Source: Bettongia penicillata ogilbyi (taxonomy: Eukaryota > Chordata > Mammalia > Diprotodontia > Potoroidae). Taken from it: a stretch of 64,000 bases of DNA. The stretch covers positions 6,143,100-6,207,099 of the forward strand of contig JAJHZJ010000399.1 in the NCBI GenBank assembly GCA_023548195.1, given 5' to 3'. Below are positions 44,980 through 57,130 of the stretch, piece by piece. A program made the translations under genes and the position numbers. Below the pieces are notes generated by a model. The model was not told the origin of the DNA, did not search any database, and saw only the letters and a program-made list of their open reading frames with translations. The number at the start of each line of letters is the position of its first letter. The stretch's first letter is position 1.

Positions 44980-45930
44980 TTTTGAATTTTATTTTATTAT
45001 TATTTTTTTAATGTTCTACAATCACTTCCTTAAAATTAAGATTTTAACCCCCCCACCTTTCCCCCACTACCTCCCTCCCTCCCCACAACAGCATACAATT
45101 CTGGATAGGTACTACACATACTTTCCCACTCAGTATATTTTCACTACAGTTATGCTATATAGTGGAACCAAAATATATAGAAGAAATCATATAACAAATC
45201 AAAACATAATACACTACAACCCACACACATACAAATGTGATTTGCTACATTCTGCAAATGACTTCCATATTTCTTTCTCTGAGTATGGAAGGCATTTTGC
45301 CTTAGAAAACCACCAGTGGGACTTTTTTTTGTAAAGTAAGTTCTTGTGTTATTACAAAGTTCCAAGTCTGTCAGAAAAAACTCTCGCACACCGGGGTTAT
45401 TGCTGTGCACAAAGTTCTCCTGGTTCTGCTCCTTTAGCTCAGCATCAGATCATATAAGCCCTTCCAGGCCTCCCTGAAGTCTTCTTGTTCATCATTTCTT
45501 ATGGCACAATAGTACTCCATTACATTCATGTACCATAACTTATTCAGTCATTTACCAATTGATGGGCATCCCTTTGATTTCCAGTTCTTGGCTACCGCAA
45601 AGAGTGCTGCTATAAATATTTTTGTACATGTGGGACCCTTTCCCATTTTTATAATCTCTTGGGGATACAGTCCTAGTAGCGATATTGCTGGGTCAAAGGG
45701 TATGCACATTTTCGTAGCCCTTTGGACATAGTTCCAAACCATTTATCAAAGAGTAGATTACTATAGGCATTGATTACTGTGTCTTATAGTTTTGATGATT
45801 GCTGTTTTATAATACAATTGAAGATCTGGTATAGCTAGGTCACCTTTCCCAGCATTTCTTTTCATAAATTCCCTCAATATTATGTACCTTTTTTTCTTCC
45901 ACATAAATATTATTACTACAATACGCTATT
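44980..45930 (-). mobile_element. L1 3' end, minus strand, with internal deletion
   Basis: 3'UTR at 44980-45440, then the ORF2 C-terminus. Minus-strand codons from 45742 read ATKMCIPFDPAISLLGLYPQ and KIFIAALFAVAKNWKSKGCP. At about 45740 the sequence jumps to the ORF2 region found at 15880-16120 of the other minus-strand L1, so about 700 bp of ORF2 are missing. Confidence 0.8.
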
Positions 45931-45984
45931 ATATTTTAGTGTTGAACGTGACCTCTGGCAAAAGGGAGTTCAAATACCTTTGGT

Positions 45985-46245
45985 TGGTTATCTTGTCGGT
46001 ATCTCAGTGTGAACCTAGGAAAAGCACTTAAACATTCCATGCCTTTCAAAGAATTCCATGGGACTTACCTATTAAACTTGATAAATCTAACCTCAAATTA
46101 GACAAGAAATGTTAAGGATGTAAAATGAGCTGGAGAAGGAAATGATAAATTTCTCAGTTATCTTTGCCAAGAAAACTCCAAATGGATTTACTAAGAGTCA
46201 GACATGACAGAAATGACTAAACAACAAGAACAAATCCACAACAGT
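45985..46245 (+). mobile_element. SINE carrying a ~47-bp L1 ORF2 insert
   Basis: The SINE 5' part (AGTGTGAACCTAGGAAAAGC then ACTTAAACATT) and 3' part (GTAAAATGAGCTGGAGAAGG to AACAACAAGAAC) are in place. Between them 46075-46120 reads AACTTGATAAATCTAACCTC and onward, nearly identical to L1 ORF2 at 28033-28082. Confidence 0.65.
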
Positions 46246-46251
46246 GCGGTA

Positions 46252-48945
46252 AAAGCAGGGACTTAATAGAACTCACTCTACAAACCTAACCAAATACGTG
46301 TAAAAATGACTAAAGAAATTCTGGACCTGCAGAACCCATAGAATAATGTAGTGAAGCAAAATTCCAACCCAAGACAACCTGGAAGATTGAAGGGGAGGAT
46401 CTATCATGCTGGCCTGGGAGCAGAGCACAGTCCATTGTGGGCTGTGACAGGACATGATCAGACTTTGGAGGAAATGAATCACTTGTACCTATGGTATTTT
46501 CTTGATCTCACAACCTCAAATTACTTTTGACAAATTGCAAGTTCAGAGGGGAAAAAAAAAAACCTGTCAAGATCTGTATGAGAATAGTGTGGTCCAGCCC
46601 TGGCCCCAGGGCAGCTGAGGGAGAAAAGGAATTGGAGGAGGCCACAGTAGCCAGAGAAACAGCTGCAGGGGCAGTGATACTATCTATTTCTGGAGGTCCA
46701 TGCCCAGAGATTGGGGGGGGGGGGTAGTGGAACGAATGACTGATAGTGCATGCCTGCATCCTCTCTAGAAGCAGAGAAATACCATGCCAAGGAGCTCAAA
46801 AGTCAAACAATTGACTGGGGAAATGAGTAAAAATAGGAAAAAAAATCATACTATAGAAATAGAGGAAAAAATGGGAAGGGAAATGAGAATAATGCAAGGT
46901 AATCATGAAAAAATCAGTCAACACTTTGCTAAAGTGGTCCCAAAATGCTGAAAAAAATAGCACTTTAAAATAGATTAACCCAAATAGCAAAAGAAATGAT
47001 GAGAAAAATCAAGATGAAGAGAGAAATGCCTTTAAAAGGCAGAATTAGGGAAATAAAAAAAGGAGATCCAAAACCTCACTGAAGAAATAATTGCTCAAAA
47101 ACTGTAATGAGGCAGATGGAAACTAAGGAATTTTTGAAAAATCAAGATATTATAAAATATAACTCAAAGAATGAAAAAAAGAGCAAGGAATGTGTAACAT
47201 GTCATTGGAAAAACAACTGAACTGGAAGATAGATGCAGGAGAGATAATTTAAAAATTATTGAACTACCTGAAATACATGAACCAAAATATGGCCTAGACA
47301 TCATCTTTCTTGTAATTATCAAGGAACATTGCCCCGGTATTCTAGAAACAGAGGGTAAAATACAAATGGAAAGAGATCCCCAAAAGAAAACTCCTGAGAA
47401 TATTGCAGCCAAATTCCATAACTTCCAGTTAAAGGAGCAAATATTGCAAGCAGTCAGAAAGAAAAAAATTCACATATTGTGGAAACAGAATTAGAACAAC
47501 ACAAATCTAGTACCTTCTAAATTAGAGACAGGAGAACTTGAAATATTACATTCCAGAGGTCAAAGGAGGTAAAATCAAAACAAAAATCACCTACCAAGCA
47601 AAACTGAATGTGATAAATCAGAAGAAAAATTTGCATTCAATGAAATAGAAGACTTTAAAGCATTCTTGATGAAAAGACAAGAACTGAATAGAAAATTTTC
47701 AAATACAAGAATGAAGAGAAGCATGAAAAGGTAAACAGGAAACAGAAATCACAAGGATTTACTAAAATTGAATTGTTTACGTTCCTACACGGAAAGATAA
47801 TATTTGCAACTCTTGAGATTTTTCTCAGTATTAGAGTAGTTCAAAGGATTATATACATGTATATCCATATATGTGTATATGTTTATATATACACACAAAT
47901 ATGTATATGTATGTGTATACACATATATACATGCATACATATATGTGGATATGTGTTGTGTGTGTAAACATGCATATATGCCTATGCGCATATATATGTG
48001 TATACATCCATGCACATTTGCACACACGTGTATATATATATGTATATATGTATGTGTACATATATACATATATAGAGACACACAGGGCACAGAGTGAGTT
48101 GAATAGTAAGGAATGATATAGAAAAAATAAAATTAAGAGATGACAGAGGAATATATTGCTGACAGAAGAATTGACAGGACTAAGGGAGAATTAGAATGGA
48201 GTAAATTATCTCTCATATAAAAGAGGCAAGAAGCAGCTTTTTAATGTGGATGAAGAGGGGGGCAGGTGAGAGGGGAAGAACGAACCTTACTCTTATCAGA
48301 TTTGGCTTAAGCTGGGAACAACATGCAAACTCAATTTGATATGAAAATATATCTTACACTATAGGAAACTAGGGGCAAAGGAGGAAAATAGAGGATGGGA
48401 ATGATGGAAAAGAGGACAAATGGGAGGAGGGATAATTAGAAGTAAACACTTTTGAGGAGGGAAGGGTCAAAAGAGAAAATAGAATAAATGGGAGGGGTAG
48501 GATAAGATGAAGGGAAATATAGTTAGTCTTTAACAACATTAGTCTTATGGAAGTGTTTTGTATGAGTAGATGTGTATAACCTATATCAAGTTGTTTACCA
48601 TCTCATTTGTGGTCAGTGGGGAGAGAGGGTGGAAAAGAAGTTGCAACTCAGAGTTTTATAAGTGAATGTTAAAATTGCTCTTACATGCATTTGGGAAATA
48701 AGACATACAGATAATGGGTTATAGAAATCTAGCTTTTCCGACAAGAAAATCAGGGGGAAGGAGAAAAGAGAAGGGAGGGGTTTTGATAAAAGAGAGGGAA
48801 AATTGTTATAGTGGATGATCAGAATACATGCTGTCTTTGGGTGATCAGAAGGGAGAGATGAGGAGAGAATTTGGAACTCTAAATCTTGTGGAAGTCCATG
48901 GTGAAAACTAGAAATAAATTTATTAATAAAAACATCTTATCTATA
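46252..48945 (+). mobile_element. HAL1, plus strand, older copy
   Basis: 5'UTR from 46252 (lacking the first ~30 bases), an ORF1 remnant at about 46850-47735 (coiled coil 46860-47140, RRM-side text near 47250, C-terminal YQAKLN-like text at 47595), then the 3' segment with a large microsatellite and purine-rich dimeric tail ending in A-rich sequence at about 48945. All frames are broken; no ORF2. Confidence 0.78.
47846..48078. repeat. (CATA)n/(TATG)n microsatellite inside HAL1
   Basis: About 230 bp of alternating purine/pyrimidine repeats, again just downstream of ORF1. Open frames on both strands here are artefacts of the repeat. Confidence 0.95.
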
Positions 48946-49240
48946 GGAAGCCATCCTCCCTCTACCAAAGAAAAGAGCAGGATGTGCCCTGATTTGTGGG
49001 GAATAATTTATTCTAATTGTTGTTATTATAACAACTTAATAAATTCCCTTTATTAGTGCTAAAAGCGAACACAACAACATGAACAACATACATGTTGTGA
49101 GTGGCATAGCCAGAATTCACTCCACTCATGGACCTGTGACCTGTGAAGGCCCCGTGGCCTATTCTTTTGATTAATTCCCCCATAGTCTACATTTTATGGA
49201 GCATTCATGCATCTCCATGCTATATCTCTGATTATTTCAT
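48946..49240. other. No recognised feature
   Basis: Unassigned DNA. Confidence 0.4.
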
Positions 49241-49390
49241 CTTTCTATGTCCTGGAACTGAAAACACCCTCCTAGCCATTTGATTTTCTTTTATCTGTTA
49301 TACTACAACACTAGAATGTAGGGACTAACTTTATTTCTACTTGTATTTGTGTCAGTACATTCTTAATAAATGCTTGCTGGCCTGAATTTG
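49241..49390 (+). mobile_element. Old L2-type 3' tail
   Basis: Ends with the classic ATTCTTAATAAATGCTTGCT preceded by CACTAGAATGTAGGGACTAA. Confidence 0.6.
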
Positions 49391-49439
49391 AATTCAATGC
49401 TTGTGACTCCAAATTCAGCTATTGTTCAGATTCAATTCA

Positions 49440-49570
49440 AAGAAACATATTCATTTAGCACCACCATGTGCAGGGTACTGTGCTAGACTCTTGACAAAAA
49501 ACAAAAACAAAACCATAGACAGCTAGTCCTGCCGCACAAAGAACTTACATTTTTTTGGTGGCCAATGTGT
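49440..49570 (+). mobile_element. L2 fragment
   Basis: TTCATTTAGCACCACCATGT, GCAGGGTACTGTGCTAGACT and CAAAGAACTTACATT follow the L2 order. Confidence 0.65.
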
Positions 49571-49629
49571 TTGCAGTCAGGGAGTGGAGACATCATGTAC
49601 ATATCAAAGTAAAAATATAAATAAAAAGA

Positions 49630-49892
49630 AAAAAGACAGTAAGGTGGCAAAGTGGATAGAACACTGGGCCTGGAATCAGGAGGATCATCTTCCTAAATTC
49701 AAATCTGACCTGAGACACTTATTAGCTGTGTATCTCTGGAAAAGCCACTTAACTCTTTTTTGCTCATTTCATCATCTATAAAATGAGGAGGAGAAGAAAA
49801 TGGCAAACCATTTAATTATCTCTGACAAGAAAACCCCAAAATGAGATCAGAAATAGTCAGACATGACTGAAAAGATTGAAAAGCAACAAAAA
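49630..49892 (+). mobile_element. Marsupial tRNA-head SINE, full length
   Basis: Complete order: AAGGTGGCAAAGTGGATAGA, ACTGGGCCTGGAATCAGGAG, AAATCTGACCTGAGACACTT, GCCACTTAACTC, AAATGAGGAGGAGAAGAAAA, AAAACCCCAAAATGAGATCA, AGTCAGACATGACTGAAAAG and an ACAACAAAAAG-like tail. Confidence 0.9.
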
Positions 49893-50295
49893 GAAAAGAA
49901 ACACAAAGTATTTTCTGATGCTATAACAGAGGCTTAATGGGAAGGATAGTTTGTTAAAAATAATGCATGAGTTTCAGAAAGAAAAATAAATGGAGAGATA
50001 AGGTGAATAATAGCACCAAAAGAATATTGCTGATATGTTTGTGTATGAGCAAGCAAAAGTTACTGATAGTGAGGGGAGATTGGGCCCATGTAGCCTAAAC
50101 CTTAGAATGTTAGGTAATCTGAATAGAATCATAGAAGCATAGATTATCAAATCCTTCATGTGAGTGGTGAATAACTTTGATGAACACACATGTCCCTCCT
50201 CATTTTATATTGCTAATCAAAGTACTTTTGAAAAGTTAATACTGTTATCACACCTGCCAGGGTATCTTGGGTGATGTTTAAATAGACATAAGCTC
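49893..50295. other. No recognised feature
   Basis: Unassigned AT-rich DNA. Confidence 0.4.
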
Positions 50296-50299
50296 ATGA

Positions 50300-50480
50300 A
50301 AGCTTAGCTCTATAATTGCAAGGAACCTTAGGGTTTATTTTGCCCATCCTCTTAATTTTAAAATGAGAGAGCTTTGAGTCATAAGTGGTTTGCCACACAG
50401 GTAGAATCAATCAGAATTCAAATTTAGGTCTTTCTAACTCCAACCCATCAAAGCTGTACTTTGCTCTACTAAGTCAAAAT
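50300..50480 (+). mobile_element. MIR/MON1-like SINE 3' part
   Basis: GCAAGGAACCTTAGGGTTTA, AGTGGTTTGCCACACAGGTA and AATTTAGGTCTTTCTAACTC. Confidence 0.6.
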
Positions 50481-50814
50481 ATTTCTGTAATTAACAGAAA
50501 ATGATCATTCACTTTTTTGTATTTTTCATTTAATTCTGGATTATTAAATATGTGACTTGCTTTAGGAAATGGTTTCAGAAAAACTGCCTGTATCTTTTTT
50601 ATATTTTCATCAAATATAATCTCATTACATATATAAACTATTCTCATAAAAATTCTATAAATGTGAGAAAAAATGCTTGTAAAGAGTAATAACTGTGTAT
50701 TCCTCCCCCGAAATTATCTTTTTCTCTGTAAGTTATCTTCTAAATTGATATATTGAAACTTTCAAAATACATAAAAAACTACGTAAAATTTCTGCACGAT
50801 CATGGAGAGACAAA

Positions 50815-50995
50815 GTTAGCCTTGAAACGAGGAAGACCAATGTTTCTCTCTAGCTTCTGAAACATCTTGACTGTGGGACCCTGGAGAAGGTAGTTAACCT
50901 CTCAGTGCTTTGTAGGCAACATATTTTCCAAACTGCAAAAGGAAAAAGAAGCAAGACTTTCATTTCTAGTGGGGATTTCCTAACCTGAAAGTTCC
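50815..50995 (+). mobile_element. MON1-like SINE with GATA tail
   Basis: AACGAGGAAGACCAATG, GACTGTGGGACCCTGGAGAA, TTAACCTCTCAGTGC and GATTTCCTAACCTGAAAGTT. It runs directly into the tetranucleotide array. Confidence 0.7.
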
Positions 50996-51056
<61 letters not shown>

Positions 51057-51074
51057 GATAGAGATAGATAGATA
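50996..51074. repeat. (GATA)n microsatellite
   Basis: About 18 to 19 GATA units, nearly perfect, with one GAGATA interruption near the end. Confidence 0.98.
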
Positions 51075-51364
51075 TTTATCAAACTTCCAGTCTATGTCCT
51101 CACCTAAACTTTATGCTTCATGATGTAATATACATTAATAAATATTCATGTACACTTGAAAATAACACACATTCCAATTTTCCTACCTGTTTTTTTTTTC
51201 CATAGGACTATCAAATATAGTTTCTTAAGTAGTATTGAAGATTCTAAGTTGATCTTTTGTTTTTCTTTGTTTGATTTATTGTATTTTAATGGCTTGTTGA
51301 GATTTGCTATAATGAATTTTCAATTTTTGTCATTTTATATTTTATTTTCCCTAATTATATATAC

Positions 51365-51665
51365 AAAAACTTTTCAGTATTCATTTTAAAAATTGAATTC
51401 CAAATTTTCTCCCTCTATATCCACCCCCAGGTGGCAACCAATTTGCTATAGGCTGTACATGTATAATCATGCAAAATATATTTTCATATTATTCATGTTG
51501 TAAAAGAAAACATAGACAACAATGAAAAACCAAGAAAAGTAAAGTTTAAAAAGCATGCTTCAACATGTATTCACACTACATCAATCTTTCTCTGGGTATG
51601 GAAAATGTTTCACTATAAGTCCTTCAGAGTAGTCTTGGATCATTGTATTGCTGAAAATAGCTAAG
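51365..51665 (-). mobile_element. Old L1 3' end (part 1), split by HAL1
   Basis: 3'UTR in reverse: AATTGAATTCCAAATTTTCT, TTTCTCTGGGTATGGAAAAT, CTTGGATCATTGTATTGCTG. It continues at 53644. Confidence 0.78.
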
Positions 51666-53627
51666 TGAGGGGCAGAGGCAAGATAGTTGAGTGAAAGAAG
51701 TGACTTGTTTGAGCTTTCCCCCAAAGCCCTCCCAATACCCGTAAAAATGATGGTAAAAGAGTTCTAGGGCAGAAGAACCCACCAAATGACAGAATGAAAC
51801 AAACTTCCAGCAGAAGAAAGCCTGGAAAGTTGACCAGAGAGGTCTAGTGCACCAGTCAGAGAGGAGTACAGTCTAGTGTAGGCTGCATCAGTATAGACCA
51901 GCCCCTAGCAAACCTGGAGCTTGCTTTCCTCTCAGAGAACTGAATCACTGGCAGCTGTGGAATTTTCTAGATTTCTCAACCAACAAACACCAAAGACAAC
52001 TTAGGTCAGTAGGAAAGGACTGTCAAGGAGAGAGGAACTATCTATGGCCCCAGTCACAAGGTGACACCAACAGAGACTACAGTTTTGGCAGCTGCTGCTT
52101 CTCAGCCCACAGATAGTAGGGGAATTGAGCAGCTGATCAGAATGGAATTGAATGGATCTCTTTGCTGGTAGTGAGGTGGAATTCTCCTGCTCTTCCGATA
52201 CATAGTTCTGGGTTGCAATCTTGGGTGCTGATCCTGGAATCAAGAGAAATGGTGGAGATTATGGTGGCATTGGAGACAGAATGCTTGCCACACTTCTAAG
52301 ACAGAAAACAATCCATATGGTCACTCACAAGCCAGAGCAGAAAGCAGAAGAATAGTAAATATCTCTCCTTCGATCATACAAACTTTGAAGAACTGAACAT
52401 TTAAAGGTCTCTAGAAATCTCTCTGAAAACAGCTGCACAAAACCCCTAAAGCTTGAGAGAATGCACCTTTCACACTGGAACCAGAGTCCTACCTTAACAA
52501 AGAGTTAAAAAGTCAAGTAGTTGGCTGGAGAAATGTTCAAAGAGTGGGGAAAATTCAGACTATTGAATCTTACATTAGTGACAACTAAGATCTAAACATA
52601 GAACCAGAAGAAGACAACAAAGTCAGAGCTCCTACAACCAAAGCCCCTAATAAAATATGAATTGGTCGCAGGTCATGGAAAGGCTCAAAAAGGATTTTGA
52701 AAATCACTAAGAGAAGTAGAGGAGAAATTGGAAAGAGAAATAATAGTGATGCAAGAAAATCATAAAAAATGAGTCAACAGTTTGCAAAGAAAATTTGACT
52801 TTCAAATACAAGAATCAATAAAAGCATGGAAGAAAAATGGAAAAGCGAAATCATATGGGAATTATTAAAGTTGAAATGGTTACACTCCTACATGGAAAGA
52901 TGATATTTGTAACTCCTGAGATCTTTCTCAGTATTAGGGTAGTTAGAAAATACATACATACTTACATACATACATATATGTATATATATATAAACACACA
53001 TATATGTGTGTGCAGATACATGTGTGTATACATGTATGTGTAAATAGAGAGACAGAGAGAGACAGACAGAGACAGACACACGGAGAAAGATAGAGGGTGA
53101 GCTGAATATGAAGGGATATCTAAAAAATAAAATTCAAGAATTCAAGAAGAATGTCCTGGGTCAAGGAGAGAGAGAAAGAGGCAATGGGATAAATTTTATC
53201 ACATAAAAGAGGCAAGAAAAAGTTTTTACAGTGGAGGGAAAGAGGATGAGAGGTGAAAGGGAATGAATGAACTTTACTCTCATTGGATTGGACTTAAGGA
53301 GGGAATAAGATACACAATCAATTGGATATGAAAATCTATCTTAACCTACAGGAAAATAGGGGGAGGGAATAAGAGAGGAGGAATGATAGAAAGGAAGGTC
53401 AATAGGGTGAGGAGGTAATCAGAGACAAACAATTCTGAGGAGGTACAAGGTCAAATTAAAGAATAGTACAAATGGGCGGCAGGATAGAATAGAGGAAAAT
53501 ATAGTCTTTCATAATATGACTATTATGAAAGTGTGCTGCATGACTTGCACAACTTACGTGAAATTTCCTTCTCCATAAGGGTGGATGGTGACAGAAGAAG
53601 GGAAAAAGAGAAAAAAGAAGAAAAAAT
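51666..53627 (+). mobile_element. HAL1 with internal ORF1 deletion, flanked by imperfect target duplication
   Basis: 5'UTR from 51666 (GAGGGGCAGAGGCAAGATAG) to about 52640; only the first part of ORF1 (to about 52790) and its very end (AAATTTGACTTTCAAATACA at 52791) remain, so most of ORF1 is deleted. The 3' segment with microsatellite (52946-53085) and A-rich tail follows. AAATAGCTAAG before and AAATGGCTAAG after the element mark the duplicated site. Confidence 0.8.
52946..53085. repeat. (CATA)n/(GACA)n microsatellite inside HAL1
   Basis: CATACATA, TATATG and GAGACAGA units at the place shared by all HAL1 copies. Confidence 0.92.
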
Positions 53628-53643
53628 AAAGGAAATGGCTAAG

Positions 53644-56616
53644 CCATTCACAGTTGAGCATCTTACCATGTTGTAGTTACTATATACAATATTTTCCTTG
53701 TTATACTAAGTTCACTTTGCATCAGTTCATTTAAGTCTCTCCATATTTTTCTGAATGCATTTTGCTCATCATTTCTTATATAACATTAGTATTCCATCAC
53801 AAATATACCACAAGTTGTTCAGTCATTCTCCAATTGATGGTTATCTCCTCAATTTTCATTGTTTTGCCACCATAAAAGGGCTGCTATAAACATTTAGGCA
53901 TAATTTCAATTTGCCCAATGTAATGGTTGACTGAGTTCACAACTTCACCAAAAGTGCATTAGTGCCTCAAATTTTCCATATTTTCTCCAACATTTGTCCT
54001 TCTATTTCCATGCACTATTGGAAGTACTCAGTAGCATTTTAATTTTAATTTCTCCGATCAACGGTGATTTAGAGTATTTTCCCCCTTGGTTATAGAAAAC
54101 TTTGATACTGCATCTGAAAACTGACTTCATCTTTGTTGATCATTTGTCAATTGGGGAATGGCTTTTTTTTTTATAAATTTGACTCAATTCTCTATATATT
54201 TGAGAGATGAGGCCTTTGTCAGATAAACTTCATTCTAATAATTTCACAATTACGATGATTTTTGTTTCACAGATATTATTCTATTTCCTTCAACCCTATT
54301 GTTCCCCTACTTATTCTATTGTCCATCACATTTCATCCCGTCCCTCCTCAAAAGTTTTGTGCTTCTGACTATTGCCTCCACCAGTTCATCCTCCCTCCTA
54401 TGACTACCCTATTCTTCTATCCATGTCTACTCCTATTTTCCGATAGAGTAAATTTATATACTCAATTGATTGTGTATGTTATCTTTCTTTGAGCCAATTC
54501 TGCCGATAGTAATATTCAAAAGTTCTCCACCAAATTACTCATCTTCCACTCTATTCTAATATCTCTCTTACTTATTTTATGTGAGATAATGTAACCCCAT
54601 TGTTCACCTTCTCCTTTCTCCCAGTGCATTCTTCTTTTTCACCTCTTAACTTTATTTTTAAAGACATCATTTCATCATATTCAACTCACATCTGTGCCCT
54701 TTTTCTGTATTCCATCTAACTGCACTATCTGAGGATAGAATGGAGGGAAATATAGTTCTTATGAGTTAAAAATATCATCTTCCAATATAAGAATGCAAAA
54801 AGTTAAATCTTATTAAGTTTCCTATGATTTCCCTTTCCTGTTTCCCTTTTTGCGTTTGTCTTAATTCTTGTATTTGAAAATCGAATTTTGTATTCAGTTC
54901 TGGTCTTTTTGTCAGATATGCTACTAAGTATTCTATTTCATTGAATATCCATTTTTCCTCCTGAATAATTATTCAGCTTGTGTTGGGGAGGTGATTGTTT
55001 ATTGTAATCCTGGCTCCTTTGGCCTCTAAAATATCATATCCTAAATCCTCCAATATTTTAACAAAGAAGCTGCTAAATCTTTTGTTATCCTGACTAAGTA
55101 TCCATGATAATTTTATTGTTTCTTTATGGCTCCTTACATCATTTTCTTTGTGACCTGGGAAACCTTCACTCTGGTTGTAATATTCCTGGGAGTTTTAATT
55201 TTTGAATCTCTTTCAGGAGGTCATCAGTGGATGCTGTCAATTTCCATGTCACCTTCTAGTCTAGAATAGCAGGCAGTTTTCCTTGACAATTTCTTGAAAG
55301 ACGATATCAAGGGTCATTTTTTTTAATACTACCTTTCAGGCAGTCCAATAATATTTAAATTATCTCTCCTGGATGTATTTTCCAGGTAAATTATTTTTCT
55401 AATGAGATGTTCCACATTGTCTTCTTTTTTTATTCTTTTTCTTTTATTTTTTTTTAATTTCTCATAATCAGCTTTCACTTGTTCAATTCTCTTTTATAAG
55501 GAATTATTTTCTTCAGTGAACTTTTGCACCTCTTTTTCCATTTGACCAACTCTATTTCTGACAGCATTTTTCACTTCACTGGATTTTGTACCTCTTTGAG
55601 CATTTAACTTAATATGTTTGTAAGGTGTTATTTTCTTTGATTTTCTTTTTGGGGTCTCCCTTGGTAAGCTATTGATTTATTTTTGCATCACTCATTTCTC
55701 TTTCCAATTTTTCCTTTACCTCTCTTGCTTGATTATCAAAATGCTTTTTGAGCTCTTCCATGGCCTGTAATCAATTCATTTTTTTTTCTTTGAGCATTTG
55801 AATGAAGGGATTTTGACTTTGCTGACTTCTGAGTGTCTATTTTGATTTTCCTGGTCACTGTAGTAATTTTCTATTGTCAGAGTATTTTTCTGTTGTTTGA
55901 TCATTTTCCCAATCTATTTCTTGACTTTTAACTCTGCTACAACTGAACTCTGTTTCAAGGGTGGATGGTGCACTGTTCCATGCTGTAGCAATTTTGTGCA
56001 GTTGTTTTCAGAGATATTTATAGGCACCAGCAATTTTTCCCCTTTTCCAAGGTAGTATGAGCTAAATAGAGGTGTGTTTGCTATACTCCTGACCTGTGCT
56101 TTGGTGACAGTGACCATAAGCACTCTTTTCTACTTTGGAACTGTGGTGAGGATCCTTATTCCACTAAGACCACAATGTCTGATGTGCCAGCACTCTTCCT
56201 CATCCTGGGACAGTCACCCAACATGACAACCTGAATCTGAGAATGGACAAAGCAGCAGAGTCCTGCCGCCAATGCAAACAAAGAGACTCCTGTAATCTGT
56301 TTTTGAACAGTGTTTGACTCTTTTATGATCTGTGGGCTAAGAGTTCTGGAAGCAGTCACTGTAACCTATGACCTACTCCTGATTTGGGGTTGCCTGATCT
56401 ATGTTATCACAGACTGCACTGGATTGTAATTCACCATTACCCTGGTGTGACAGACAACTTTTAAATTGTCTTGGATTGAAAAAACTGTTTCATCTCATCT
56501 TTTTTGGATTATGCCAGACCAGAATTTTGTTTCAGGCATGATTAAAAGTCTTTAGAGGGATTGGGGGGAAACTCAAGTAAGTCCTTGCCTCCTTTCTGAC
56601 ATCTTGGCTCCATAGC
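53644..56616 (-). mobile_element. Old L1 (part 2): ORF2 C-terminus joined to inter-ORF, ORF1 and 5'UTR
   Basis: On the plus-strand text 53644-54238 is L1 3'UTR and ORF2 C-terminal sequence in reverse, ending in the region of AATTCTCTATATATTTGAGA. From about 54250 the text is inter-ORF (TCCCGTCCCTCCTCAAAAGT), then ORF1 in reverse (54830-55770, heavily interrupted) and 5'UTR to an ACATCTTGGCTCC end near 56616. Either one L1 lost most of ORF2 or two same-strand elements lie side by side. Confidence 0.7.
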
Positions 56617-56929
56617 CTTCAAATTCATATTAATTTTTTGAACATCATTTAAATTTGTTCTTAAGATTTTAGTAGCTAAGTCACAATGTGTTTTAATACC
56701 TACTAGAATTTTCATAAGGAAGAGGAAATTAGGTTGTCTTGTATTCTTTCATTCTATCATCTTCCCAGAAATCTGACTTTCCACTTTGTGGACACTATGT
56801 TTCTAAAATTTTCTTTATATTGTTAAAATCTTTATGCAACTCTAACCTTTGCTTTGCTTTGCTCCTAGCTTTCATATCTACAAGCAAACAAAGCAAGTGT
56901 AATAACTCTTTCAGAGAATAGTAATTCTG

Positions 56930-57130
56930 GTACCTGAAGGCAGCTATTTGACATCTCTAAAATTACTCTTGTGCTGGTTAATTAACCCTAATTCATTCAC
57001 ATAAACCTCATATAGTTCATAGGACTTTTTTCTCTCTTTCCACATCATCTCCTCATACCTATATTCAAACTTTTCAATGATCTTCCTACAATGTGGTGCT
57101 CAAAACTGAAGAGAGTGTTTCATATGTCTT
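56930..57130 (+). mobile_element. CR1/L3-like LINE fragment
   Basis: ATCTTCCTACAATGTGGTGC followed by TCAAAACTGAAGAGAGTG resembles the CR1/L3 3' region. It is old and short. Confidence 0.4.

Noticed and set aside
49630..49720. tRNA-like sequence
   Set aside because: It is the tRNA-derived head of a SINE, not an intact tRNA with proper arms and anticodon; the other SINE heads were judged the same way.
50996..51074. Regular direct repeats, considered as a CRISPR-like array
   Set aside because: It is a GATA tetranucleotide run without spacers, in a mammalian genome.
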